Assembly: GCA_020850915.1 (NCBI GenBank)
Contig: JADZDV010000211.1
Coordinates: 1-6,288, forward strand
Length of the DNA: 6,288 nucleotides
DNA from: Chloroflexota bacterium
Lineage (GTDB): Bacteria > Chloroflexota > UBA6077 > JADZDV01
Direction of reading: 5' to 3'
Below are positions 1-5,764 of this stretch, piece by piece; the first letter of the stretch is position 1; every line of letters starts with the position of its first letter. Below the pieces are notes generated by a model. That model was not told where the DNA came from. It saw only the letters and a program-made list of their open reading frames with translations, and did not search any database. A program made the position numbers and the translations under genes.

Positions 1-287
1 CCACCGAGGCCCAGCACCATGCCTAGCAAGATCCCGACGATCGCCGCCAGGAATCCCAGGAATGGCACCAGTGACAGAACAGCCACGAGGACGTTGAACC
101 CAATCCAGAACACGATCCACGCCACCGTCAGGAAGATGCACTGAAACGCATGGAACCGCACGAACCGATCGCGTTCGATCAGGACGAAGATCACACCGGT
201 GACGATTCCCAGTACGTAGCTCAGTGCAGCCGCCACATTGGGCTGCAGTCCCGTTCCAGAGACCGGTCCGCTACCCTCACTCGCCAT
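1..287 (-). CDS. DUF4870 / Tic20-like small membrane protein (C-terminus cut by window edge)
   Basis: This frame was read directly from the reverse strand. It opens with ATG at 287-285 and runs off the left edge with 95 residues visible and no stop. An AAGGAGG site lies 6 nt upstream, so the start is secure. After a polar Gly/Ser-rich leader (residues 1-17) there are three hydrophobic stretches, at about 18-37, 50-71 and 74-95. Between the first two is a short charged loop reading IERDRFVRFHAFQ (residues 37-49). That loop, an acidic/basic turn followed by VRFHA-Q, is the hallmark of the DUF4870/Tic20-like family of small bacterial inner-membrane proteins, which have no settled biochemical role. 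The visible length is most of the roughly 110-130 residues usual for the family. It lies 166 bp downstream of the YIP1 gene on the same strand, so it may share its transcript or have its own. The family call is from motif recognition only. Confidence 0.85.
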   Translation of the reverse strand, partial: MASEGSGPVSGTGLQPNVAAALSYVLGIVTGVIFVLIERDRFVRFHAFQCIFLTVAWIVFWIGFNVLVAVLSLVPFLGFLAAIVGILLGMVLGLG

Positions 288-293
288 GCCGCG

Positions 294-300
294 CCTCCTT
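294..300 (-). promoter_or_regulatory. Strong ribosome binding site of the DUF4870-like gene
   Basis: The minus strand reads AAGGAGG, a near-perfect anti-16S match, 6 nt before the ATG at 287-285. This supports a real gene here even though only its 5' part is in the window. Confidence 0.85.
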
Positions 301-404
301 CTTGCGACCTTCTGGCATCCCGGCCCGCGTCTACGGTCGCACGTCAGGCTGGGTCATTGAGGCTGAACGAATTCGACCGCGCCAGCAAGCCGCCCGCCGC
401 CGAA

Positions 405-420
405 TCAGCCCCCTGGCTGA
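405..420. repeat. Small perfect hairpin between the YIP1 and DUF4870-like genes
   Basis: TCAGCC and GGCTGA form a 6 bp perfect inverted repeat around a 4-base loop. It lies about 34 bp past the YIP1 stop codon on the minus strand. It could attenuate or terminate the leftward transcript, but no run of T follows on that strand (it continues TTCGGCGG), so a classical intrinsic terminator is not supported. The rest of the 288-453 gap shows no convincing gene, and I found no good promoter in it. Confidence 0.3.
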
Positions 421-453
421 GAACCCGATGAGCCGCTCCAGCGAAGACCGGCG

Positions 454-1014
454 CTAGCGGACCACGCCGGACAGAAACGCCGCCGTCCCTCCAATGACGG
501 CGAACACCGCCATGATCGCGATCATCCCGATCCAGCCAATGATCACCGTGGCGATCGCTTTACCGGAATCGAAGTCCAGCGCCTCGCGAACCGCGAGAAA
601 CCCGAGGTACAGGCTCCAGATGCCCAGCACGATGCCGGCCAGACTGCCAAGGCCTGGCACGACGCCTACGATCCCGAGCACGGATGGTGTGTTAGCAAAG
701 CCGATCGTTCGCAACAGTTCGCCATACGTGGCAGTGCCGCCCATCACTCGGGTACCGATGAAGTAGGTGACAAACGACCAGACCGCCCAGCCGAACAGGC
801 TGGCGATGATCCCAAAGACGAGCGGCATCGCCGGGTTCCGGCCCGCCATCGCCGCGCCTAGAGCCGTCCCGAGGCCGGTCGACACCGCGCCGATCACCAC
901 CACCATCAAGGCCTGGTTCGTGGCGTTCAGATCGTGCTCGACTTCGTTGTACAGCGCCACATCCGCTCTCGCGGCGCGAATCATCCGCTCCACCAGACCG
1001 CTCTGCTCAATCAC
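454..1014 (-). CDS. YIP1 family multipass membrane protein
   Basis: The product is 186 residues and starts with GTG, with GGAGGGA (1027-1021) about 8 nt upstream; the next in-frame start is an ATG at codon 11. The first 33 residues are soluble and charged and form a likely amphipathic helix. They are followed by about five hydrophobic segments, near 34-58, 63-87, 109-122, 124-146 and 152-183. The middle part shows the YIP1-domain pattern (Pfam Yip1 type): GGTATYGELLRTIGFANTP at 92-110, then a Pro-Gly loop (VVPGLG, 118-123), then a Trp-containing helix ending in AVREALDFDSGKAI (141-154). Bacterial YIP1 proteins are inner-membrane proteins with no firmly assigned reaction; eukaryotic relatives act in membrane traffic. 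The start lies 18 bp after the dehydrogenase stop, with the SD inside that gap, so the two are almost certainly one transcript. Nothing looks truncated. Family call is confident, function unknown. Confidence 0.87.
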   Translation of the reverse strand: MIEQSGLVERMIRAARADVALYNEVEHDLNATNQALMVVVIGAVSTGLGTALGAAMAGRNPAMPLVFGIIASLFGWAVWSFVTYFIGTRVMGGTATYGELLRTIGFANTPSVLGIVGVVPGLGSLAGIVLGIWSLYLGFLAVREALDFDSGKAIATVIIGWIGMIAIMAVFAVIGGTAAFLSGVVR

Positions 1015-1032
1015 ACCTGCTCCCTCCGCGAA

Positions 1033-2007
1033 CTAGTAACCTCGCGCCTTGTCCACCAGATTCTCCAGCGGCTCCCCTTTGACGAACCGCTGGAGGTTCT
1101 CGAGAAAGAGCGCGACCGTCGTCTGTCGCCAGCGCTCCGCATCGCCGGCAACGTGGGGCGTCACGACGAAATTGGGCGCATCCCACAGGGGGCTGGACAG
1201 GGGAAGCGGCTCCTCCGCGAAAACGTCGAACGCTGCACCCGCCAGGCGCCCCGCCCTCAACGCCTGGTCAAGCGCCGCCTCATCCACGAGTCCGCCCCGC
1301 CCGAGATTGATCAGGACCGCGCTCGGCCGCATCAGGGCCAGCTCCGGCGCTCCGATCAGTCCCCGCGTGCCGGCCGTGAGCGGCAGCGTCAGCGCGACGT
1401 AGTCGCTGGCGGCAAGCAGGTCGTCGAGCCGATCGCGTCCCAGTACTTCGTCCGCGTCCTGATCGCCGGCGGAGGCAGTGGAACGAAGTCCAATGACGCG
1501 CATGCCGAACGGCCGCGCTCGCCGCGCCACGGCGCGTCCGATGTGGCCGAAACCGACGATGCCGAGCGTCCTATCAAGGAGGTCGTGCGACTCGAGGCTG
1601 CGCCACACGCCCTGGCGCTGCTGGCTCCAGTAATCTGGCAGGCGCTTGGCGTGCGCCAGTATGAGGGCCAGCGCAAACTCGGCGATGGCGTCGGAGTAGA
1701 GGCCGCGCGCATTCGTGAGCGCAACGTCACTCTCCACCAGCGCTGGGAACACCAGGGCATCGACGCCGGCCGCCGCCACCTGGACCCAGCGGAGATTGGG
1801 CAGACGCGGCCAGAGCCGCTGGACGATGGTGGAGGCGTACTCCCAGAGCAAGAGGGCCTCGACACGCTCCAGATCGTCGCCGAAATCGGCCTCTTCCGCA
1901 CCGCTGACCAACTGGATCTGAGGTGCTGACTGCCGGAGCTGCTCCACCAGCCAGTCGGCGTCACGCGCGACGACGGCCACGACCGGGCGGCCTTCCGGCT
2001 GGATCAC
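1033..2007 (-). CDS. D-2-hydroxyacid dehydrogenase (hydroxypyruvate/glyoxylate reductase-like)
   Basis: This is an NAD(P)-dependent oxidoreductase that interconverts 2-keto acids and D-2-hydroxy acids in the cytoplasm. I take GTG at 2007-2005 as the start (324 residues, usual family length). An ATG at 2070 gives 345 residues but overlaps a TATAAT box and has no SD. In 345-residue numbering, the landmarks are the substrate loop AAAGVD (99-104) and the Rossmann motif GFGHIG (173-178). They continue with the catalytic Arg258 in NLGRGGLVDE, Glu287 in DVFAEEP, and His306 in TPHVAG, so the Arg-Glu-His triad is complete. After the second nucleotide-binding strand the sequence is GLRST (194-198), with Arg/Ser where NAD-specific members carry Asp, which hints at NADP(H) preference. 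The true substrate cannot be read from sequence; glyoxylate, hydroxypyruvate and other 2-keto acids are all possible. It is the first gene of the leftward cluster, with YIP1 18 bp downstream. A frame extension back to 2790 overlaps fabD in antisense and is spurious. Confidence 0.9.
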   Translation of the reverse strand: MIQPEGRPVVAVVARDADWLVEQLRQSAPQIQLVSGAEEADFGDDLERVEALLLWEYASTIVQRLWPRLPNLRWVQVAAAGVDALVFPALVESDVALTNARGLYSDAIAEFALALILAHAKRLPDYWSQQRQGVWRSLESHDLLDRTLGIVGFGHIGRAVARRARPFGMRVIGLRSTASAGDQDADEVLGRDRLDDLLAASDYVALTLPLTAGTRGLIGAPELALMRPSAVLINLGRGGLVDEAALDQALRAGRLAGAAFDVFAEEPLPLSSPLWDAPNFVVTPHVAGDAERWRQTTVALFLENLQRFVKGEPLENLVDKARGY

Positions 2008-2068
2008 GGCGGTCCCATCCGCGGTCTCACCCTGGCGACGCCCCCACGGCCCGGTTCCGAGTGGCGCC

Positions 2069-2097
2069 ATTATACGCGCGCCGACAGCGGAGGGAAA
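2069..2097 (-). promoter_or_regulatory. Leftward promoter of the dehydrogenase-YIP1 operon
   Basis: The minus strand carries a perfect TATAAT at 2074-2069 and a weak TTTCCC -35 (3/6) at 2097-2092, with a 17 bp spacer. Transcription would begin near 2062, downstream of the ATG at 2070-2068. That argues for translation from the GTG at 2007 with a 5' leader of about 55 nt. The -10 match is strong and the -35 poor; it is a prediction from sequence only. Confidence 0.5.
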
Positions 2098-2126
2098 GGT
2101 GCTCTCGGTGACTCCGCGGCCTTCCC

Positions 2127-2155
2127 TCGGCAATCCACCGGATATGCCGTATAAT
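2127..2155 (+). promoter_or_regulatory. Rightward promoter of the fab operon
   Basis: TCGGCA (4/6 match to the -35 consensus, 2127-2132), then a 17 bp spacer, then a perfect TATAAT (2150-2155). Transcription would start near 2161-2163, leaving a leader of about 38 nt before the fabD GTG, with its SD at 2189-2193. Position and spacing are as expected for a housekeeping sigma factor. It lies about 75 bp from the opposing TATAAT box, so the two transcription units are divergent. Confidence 0.6.
2128..2149. promoter_or_regulatory. Possible operator: inverted repeat inside the fab promoter
   Basis: CGGCA (2128-2132) and TGCCG (2145-2149) form an inverted repeat separated by 12 bp. One arm covers the -35 and the other abuts the -10 box. 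A repressor bound here would block RNA polymerase, as FapR or FabT do at fab promoters in Firmicutes, but the sequence does not resemble sites I know for those regulators. The arms are short, so chance in GC-rich DNA is a real alternative. A direct repeat of CCGCGGC (2114-2120 and 2157-2163) also flanks the promoter. Confidence 0.25.
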
Positions 2156-2188
2156 CCCGCGGCGCAGTTGCACAACCTGGATCGCCGT

Positions 2189-2193
2189 AGGAG
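2189..2193 (+). promoter_or_regulatory. Ribosome binding site fixing the fabD GTG start
   Basis: AGGAG ends 6 nt before the GTG at 2200-2202. Another GTG at 2198 is in a different frame. This spacing and the FabD N-terminus a few residues later make 2200 the best start. Confidence 0.75.
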
Positions 2194-2199
2194 TGGGGT

Positions 2200-3147
2200 G
2201 TGTCCTCGCCCGGAGACTCGGATCGCATCGCCTTCGTGTTCCCTGGACAGGGGTCGCAATATGTCGGCATGGGCAAGGCGCTGTTCGAGGCCTCCCAGGC
2301 GGCGCGGCGCGTCTTCCAGCAGGCCGATGAAGTGCTCGGCTTCTCGCTTTCCAAGCTCTGCTTCGAGGGCCCAGCCGAGGAGCTCGAGGACACCGTGAAC
2401 GCGCAGCCGGCCATTCTGACGGTCAGCATCGCTTGCCTCGCGGCGCTTCGCGAGCGGTGGGACGCGCTTGGCCGGTCGATCATGCCCGTCGCGGTGGCGG
2501 GTCACAGCCTTGGAGAGTTCACAGCGCTCGTGGCAGCCGGCTCTATCGACTTCTCGGACGCCCTGCGCATCGTGCGCGAGCGCGGTCGGCTGATGAAGGA
2601 GACCAGCGAGAGCAAGCCCGGCGGCATGGCCGCCGTGGTCGGCCTGGACGAGGCGACCCTGCGCGGCATCTGCGAAGAGGCGCAGTCGGGCGGTGTGATC
2701 GTCATGGCGAACTCCAACTCTCCCGACCAGCGTGTCATCTCCGGCGAGCGGGCCGCGCTCGAGCGCGCCGTCGAGCTGGCCCGGGCACACGGCGGTCGAG
2801 CCGTGATCCTGCCAATCTCAATCGCCTCCCACTCGCCGCTCATGCAGGCCGCTGCCTCGGTGTTCGCGGAGATCCTCGCAAAGGTTCCCTTCCGCGACCC
2901 GCAGGTCCCGATCGTGGCCAACATCAGCGGGCAGATCATCACCTCGGCCGAGGAGATCCGCCGCGAGCTGCACGAGCATCTGCTGCGGCCGGTCGAATGG
3001 CTCGGCTCCGTGCGCGGGATGATGGAAGAGGGGGTGACCGACTTCTGGGAGATCGGCCCCGGCCAGGTCCTGACCCGGCTCATCAAGCGAATCAGTCGCG
3101 ACGTTCAGGCGCTCAACCTGAGCGACGCCGAGATCGCCAAGCTCTGA
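2200..3147 (+). CDS. fabD: Malonyl-CoA:ACP transacylase (FabD)
   Basis: FabD transfers the malonyl group from malonyl-CoA to the phosphopantetheine arm of acyl carrier protein, supplying the extender unit of type II fatty acid synthesis in the cytoplasm. The 315-residue product has the usual family length (about 305-320). The N-terminal loop is FPGQGSQ (14-20). The nucleophile elbow is GHSLGE (101-106) with catalytic Ser103. The malonyl carboxylate-binding Arg is Arg128 in RERGRLM, and the catalytic His is His211 in SIASHSPLM. The ferredoxin-like insert lies between them, with a well-conserved NSNSPDQRVISG stretch (171-182). The C-terminal EIGPGQVLTRLIKRI segment is also typical. It starts with GTG behind AGGAG, is the first gene after the rightward promoter, and ends 22 bp before the first ketosynthase. 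No key residue is missing. An acyltransferase of a polyketide pathway is the only real alternative, and the operon context favours FabD. Confidence 0.95.
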   Translation: MSSPGDSDRIAFVFPGQGSQYVGMGKALFEASQAARRVFQQADEVLGFSLSKLCFEGPAEELEDTVNAQPAILTVSIACLAALRERWDALGRSIMPVAVAGHSLGEFTALVAAGSIDFSDALRIVRERGRLMKETSESKPGGMAAVVGLDEATLRGICEEAQSGGVIVMANSNSPDQRVISGERAALERAVELARAHGGRAVILPISIASHSPLMQAAASVFAEILAKVPFRDPQVPIVANISGQIITSAEEIRRELHEHLLRPVEWLGSVRGMMEEGVTDFWEIGPGQVLTRLIKRISRDVQALNLSDAEIAKL

Positions 3148-3169
3148 CCCCGCCGAAAGGATCCTGCCG

Positions 3170-4408
3170 GTGAGGCGTGTTGTTGTAACGGGGCTTGGCC
3201 TGGTCAGCCCCCTCGGTCTGAACGTGGACGAGACCTGGGCCGGGCTGGTAGCCGGGCGCTCCGGTATCGCCCGGATCACGCGCTTCGACCCCGAGCAGTT
3301 CGCCATCAAGATCGCTGGCGAGGTCAAGGGTTTCTCGATCGGCGACGCGGCGCCTCCGAAAGAGGCCAAGCAGTACGACCGGTGCGTGCAGTACGCCGTG
3401 GTGGCCACACGCGAGGCACTCGCCGACTCACGGCTCGAGATCACGTCCGAGAATAGCGAGCGCGTCGGTGTGATCTTTGGGACGGGCGCCGGTGGGTACA
3501 ACCGGCTGTTGGACCAGCATCGAATCTACCTGGAGCGCGGCCCCAGCCGGGTCAGTCCGATGTTCCTGCCCCACTTCCTTCCGGACGCCGCGACCGGCGT
3601 TCTCGCGATCCTCTACGGCGCCGCCGGCCCCAATATGGCGGTCGTCACCGCCTGCGCCACGGGCGGTACGGCGATCGGCGAAGCGATGGAGACGATCCGG
3701 CGCGACGACGCCGACGCCATCATCGCGGGCGGGACGGAGGCCTCGATCAACCCCCTGATCGTCGCCGGCTTCATCAACATGCGCGTGCTGGCCGACTACG
3801 ACGGCCCGCCCGAGCGCGCCGCGAAGCCGTTCGACCTCCATCGCAACGGCTTCGTCCTGGCCGAAGGCAGCGGCGCGCTGATCCTCGAGGAGCTGGAGCA
3901 CGCCCAGGCGCGCGGTGCCAGGATCTACGCGGAAGTCATCGGCTACGGCAGCAACAACGACGCCTACCATATCGCGGCGCCAAAAGAGGGCGGCGAGGGC
4001 GCCATCCGCTGTATGCGCATGGCGATCCGCAAGGCCGGCATCCAGCCGGAAGAGGTCGCGTACATCAACGCTCACGGCTCTGGCACGGACCTGAACGACA
4101 AGTACGAGACCACCGCGATCAAGGCCGTCTTCGGCGACCACGCTCACACCCTCTCGGTGAGCTCGACAAAGTCGATGGTTGGTCACATGATGGGCGCCGC
4201 GGGAGCCTTCGAATCGATCGCCTCCATCAAGGCCGTCTATCACGACGTCATTCCGCCCACCATCAACTACGAGACGCCAGACCCCGAGTGCGACCTGGAC
4301 TACACCGCCAACGTCGCTCGCAAGCGGCGCGTCGAGGTGGCCTTGAGCAACGCGATCGGCCTGGGAGGCCACAACTCCTGCGTCGCCTTCCGAAAACTCG
4401 TCCTGTGA
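3170..4408 (+). CDS. fabF: Beta-ketoacyl-ACP synthase II-like (FabF), first of two paralogues; altered gating loop
   Basis: It condenses malonyl-ACP with an acyl-ACP, releasing CO2 and lengthening the chain by two carbons. The 412-residue thiolase-fold product matches FabF length. It starts with GTG, with AAAGGA 8 nt upstream, giving the expected MRRVVVTGLG N-terminus. The active site is complete: Cys162 in VTACATGG, His302 in NAHGSGTDLND, Lys334 in SSTKSM, and His339 in VGHMMGAAGA. Two differences from typical FabF stand out. The C-terminal gating loop reads NAIGLGGHN (394-402) where E. coli FabF has NSFGFGGTN, so both Phe (E. coli 398 and 400) are Ile396 and Leu398. Asp139 also replaces the usual Asn in the P-x-x-x-NMA region. 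This points to changed acyl specificity or gating rather than loss of activity. It overlaps nothing, sits 22 bp after fabD, and is translationally close-coupled to the second ketosynthase. FabF versus FabB type cannot be fully settled by eye. Confidence 0.92.
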   Translation: MRRVVVTGLGLVSPLGLNVDETWAGLVAGRSGIARITRFDPEQFAIKIAGEVKGFSIGDAAPPKEAKQYDRCVQYAVVATREALADSRLEITSENSERVGVIFGTGAGGYNRLLDQHRIYLERGPSRVSPMFLPHFLPDAATGVLAILYGAAGPNMAVVTACATGGTAIGEAMETIRRDDADAIIAGGTEASINPLIVAGFINMRVLADYDGPPERAAKPFDLHRNGFVLAEGSGALILEELEHAQARGARIYAEVIGYGSNNDAYHIAAPKEGGEGAIRCMRMAIRKAGIQPEEVAYINAHGSGTDLNDKYETTAIKAVFGDHAHTLSVSSTKSMVGHMMGAAGAFESIASIKAVYHDVIPPTINYETPDPECDLDYTANVARKRRVEVALSNAIGLGGHNSCVAFRKLVL

Positions 4409-4412
4409 GGTG
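4407..4412 (+). promoter_or_regulatory. SD site that decides the start of the second ketosynthase
   Basis: GAGGTG overlaps the stop codon TGA (4406-4408) of the first ketosynthase and lies just upstream of the GTG at 4416. An alternative GTG at 4410 lies within this SD and has no SD of its own. The overlap of stop and SD implies translational coupling of the two ketosynthases. Confidence 0.6.
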
Positions 4413-4415
4413 CCA

Positions 4416-5660
4416 GTGACACGTCACCGGGTTGTCGTCACCGGCTATGGTGTCATTGCCCCGATCGGCCTGACCGTGGACCAGTTCTGGTCCAACTTGC
4501 TCGCCGGCGTGAGCGGCGTCGGCCCCCTCCTGCGCTTTGACCCCAGCAACCTGCCAGTCAGGATCGCCGCCCAGGTGGAGGGGTTTGACCCCGCGGACTA
4601 CCTCAATCCGAAAGCGGCTCGGAGGATGAGCCGCTTCGTTCAGTTCTCAGTCGCCGCCAGCAAGCAGGCACTCCAGCACTCTGGCCTGGAAGTGACCGAG
4701 GAGAACAAGTACGACGTCGGGGCGATCGTTGCCACCGGCGGCGGCGGCGTGGAAGAGGTCTACGACGAGACTCAGGTCTTGCTCGAGCGTGGCCCCGACC
4801 GGGTCAATCCGCTCTTCGTCCCGGCGATGATCGCGAACATGGCCTCCTGCCAGGTCTCGATCACCTTTGGCCTGCACGGCCCGGCCGTGACGAACATCGC
4901 GGCTTGCGCGGCCGGCGTGTACGCTTTCTACGAGGCCGTCCAGTTTATTCGCCGGGGCGACGCGTCGGCGCTCCTGACCGGCGGCACTGAGTCCGCGATC
5001 ATCCCACTGTCGTTCACCTCGCTCGCCAAGCTCGGCGCTCTCTCACGCCGCAATGACGACCCGCGGCACGCATCACGCCCGTTCGATCGCGACCGGGACG
5101 GCTTCGTCTTCGGCGAGGGCGCCGCGATCCTGATGCTGGAATCACTGGAGCATGCGCAGGCACGCGGCGCGCATATCCTGGCCGAAGTCGCCGGCGCGAG
5201 CACGACGAGCGACGCCTACCACCTGACCGCCCCAGAGCCGAGTGGCGAGAGCGCTGCCCGCGCGATGAGCCACGCGATCAAGGACGCCGGACTGACAACC
5301 CGCGAGATCGACTACGTCTGCGCTCACGGGACCGGTACGCCGTTGAACGACGTCTCGGAGACGCGGGCGATCAAGAAGGTCTTCGGGGCGCAAGCCTACG
5401 ACCTGGCGATCAGCTCGCCCAAGTCGATGATCGGCCACCTGCTGGGCGCGGCGGGCGCAATGTCCGCCCTGACCTGCGTCAAGGCGCTCGAGACGGGGAT
5501 GTTGCCGCCGACAGTCAACCTCGACAACCCGGACCCCGAGTGCGATCTAGATTACATACCCCATGTCGCGCGACGACAGAGGATCTCCACGGCCATGGCC
5601 AACGGCTTCGGATTTGGCGGCCAGAACGCCGTCGCGGTGTTCAAGAAGTTCGAAGAGTAG
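4416..5660 (+). CDS. fabF: Beta-ketoacyl-ACP synthase II (FabF), second paralogue with canonical gating loop
   Basis: This is another elongating ketosynthase of type II fatty acid synthesis. I take GTG 4416 as the start (414 residues, MTRHRVVVTGYG); GTG 4410 would add two residues. Catalytic residues are Cys164 in NIAACAAG, His304 in CAHGTGTPLND, Lys336 in SSPKSM, and His341 in IGHLLGAAGA. The C-terminal gate is NGFGFGGQN (396-404) with both Phe398 and Phe400, at the same numbers as in E. coli FabF. The NMA motif is intact (Asn141). It shares with the upstream gene several long matching blocks (ERGP-RV-P, HAQARGA, DAYH-AP, PDPECDLDY), and about half the residues are identical by eye, as expected of an old tandem duplication. 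Only 7 bp separate it from the upstream stop, so the two are coupled. Because it has its Cys it is not a chain-length factor (KS-beta). Confidence 0.93.
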   Translation: MTRHRVVVTGYGVIAPIGLTVDQFWSNLLAGVSGVGPLLRFDPSNLPVRIAAQVEGFDPADYLNPKAARRMSRFVQFSVAASKQALQHSGLEVTEENKYDVGAIVATGGGGVEEVYDETQVLLERGPDRVNPLFVPAMIANMASCQVSITFGLHGPAVTNIAACAAGVYAFYEAVQFIRRGDASALLTGGTESAIIPLSFTSLAKLGALSRRNDDPRHASRPFDRDRDGFVFGEGAAILMLESLEHAQARGAHILAEVAGASTTSDAYHLTAPEPSGESAARAMSHAIKDAGLTTREIDYVCAHGTGTPLNDVSETRAIKKVFGAQAYDLAISSPKSMIGHLLGAAGAMSALTCVKALETGMLPPTVNLDNPDPECDLDYIPHVARRQRISTAMANGFGFGGQNAVAVFKKFEE

Positions 5661-5678
5661 AGCAATCCGGCAATTGCT
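5661..5678. repeat. Short inverted repeat right after the second fabF stop
   Basis: AGCAAT and ATTGCT form a 6 bp inverted repeat around a CCGGCA loop, starting at the first base after the stop. The stem is AT-rich and no T-run follows, so it is a weak candidate for transcript end or attenuation between the fab operon and the next gene. Confidence 0.25.
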
Positions 5679-5729
5679 GACCGATGACGCTCTCGCTTCC
5701 GTCAGTCGCGTAGCGGCATCAATCAAGGC

Positions 5730-5741
5730 CATGCTAGCATG
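5730..5741. promoter_or_regulatory. 12-bp perfect palindrome upstream of the small 3' gene
   Basis: CATGCTAGCATG is perfectly self-complementary and ends 23 bp before the ATG at 5765. It could be a dimeric regulator site. It contains TAGCAT (4/6 to the -10 consensus, 5735-5740), but no convincing -35 lies upstream. Regulation of the following gene apart from the fab operon is possible but not shown. Confidence 0.3.
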
Positions 5742-5764
5742 CCTGCGTAAGCCCCGGGAGCGTC

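Noticed and set aside
150..431. 93-codon open frame on the plus strand
   Set aside because: It overlaps the DUF4870-like gene on the opposite strand, has no SD, and its low-complexity product lacks any recognisable motif.
934..1929. 331-codon open frame on the plus strand
   Set aside because: It is antisense to the dehydrogenase and YIP1 genes, has an Arg/Glu/Gln-rich composition and matches no recognisable family.
2071..2790. N-terminal extension of the dehydrogenase frame on the minus strand
   Set aside because: It runs antisense to fabD, shows no family similarity, crosses the divergent promoters and has no SD; it is an open frame caused by high G+C.
2433..3173. 246-codon open frame overlapping fabD in another frame
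   Set aside because: Arg/Gly/Ala-rich shadow of fabD; the fabD frame carries all the conserved motifs.
3428..4372. 314-codon open frame on the minus strand
   Set aside because: It is antisense to the first ketosynthase, which has full catalytic motifs; the Val/Asp/Arg-rich product is typical of a GC-rich shadow frame.
3170..5660. KS-alpha/KS-beta (chain length factor) pair of a type II polyketide pathway
   Set aside because: A chain length factor lacks the active-site Cys, but both proteins here have Cys and both His, and no cyclase, aromatase or ACP is nearby.
5684..5713. Nine-codon ATG frame between the second fabF and the small gene
   Set aside because: Too short, with no SD and no sign of a leader-peptide attenuator.
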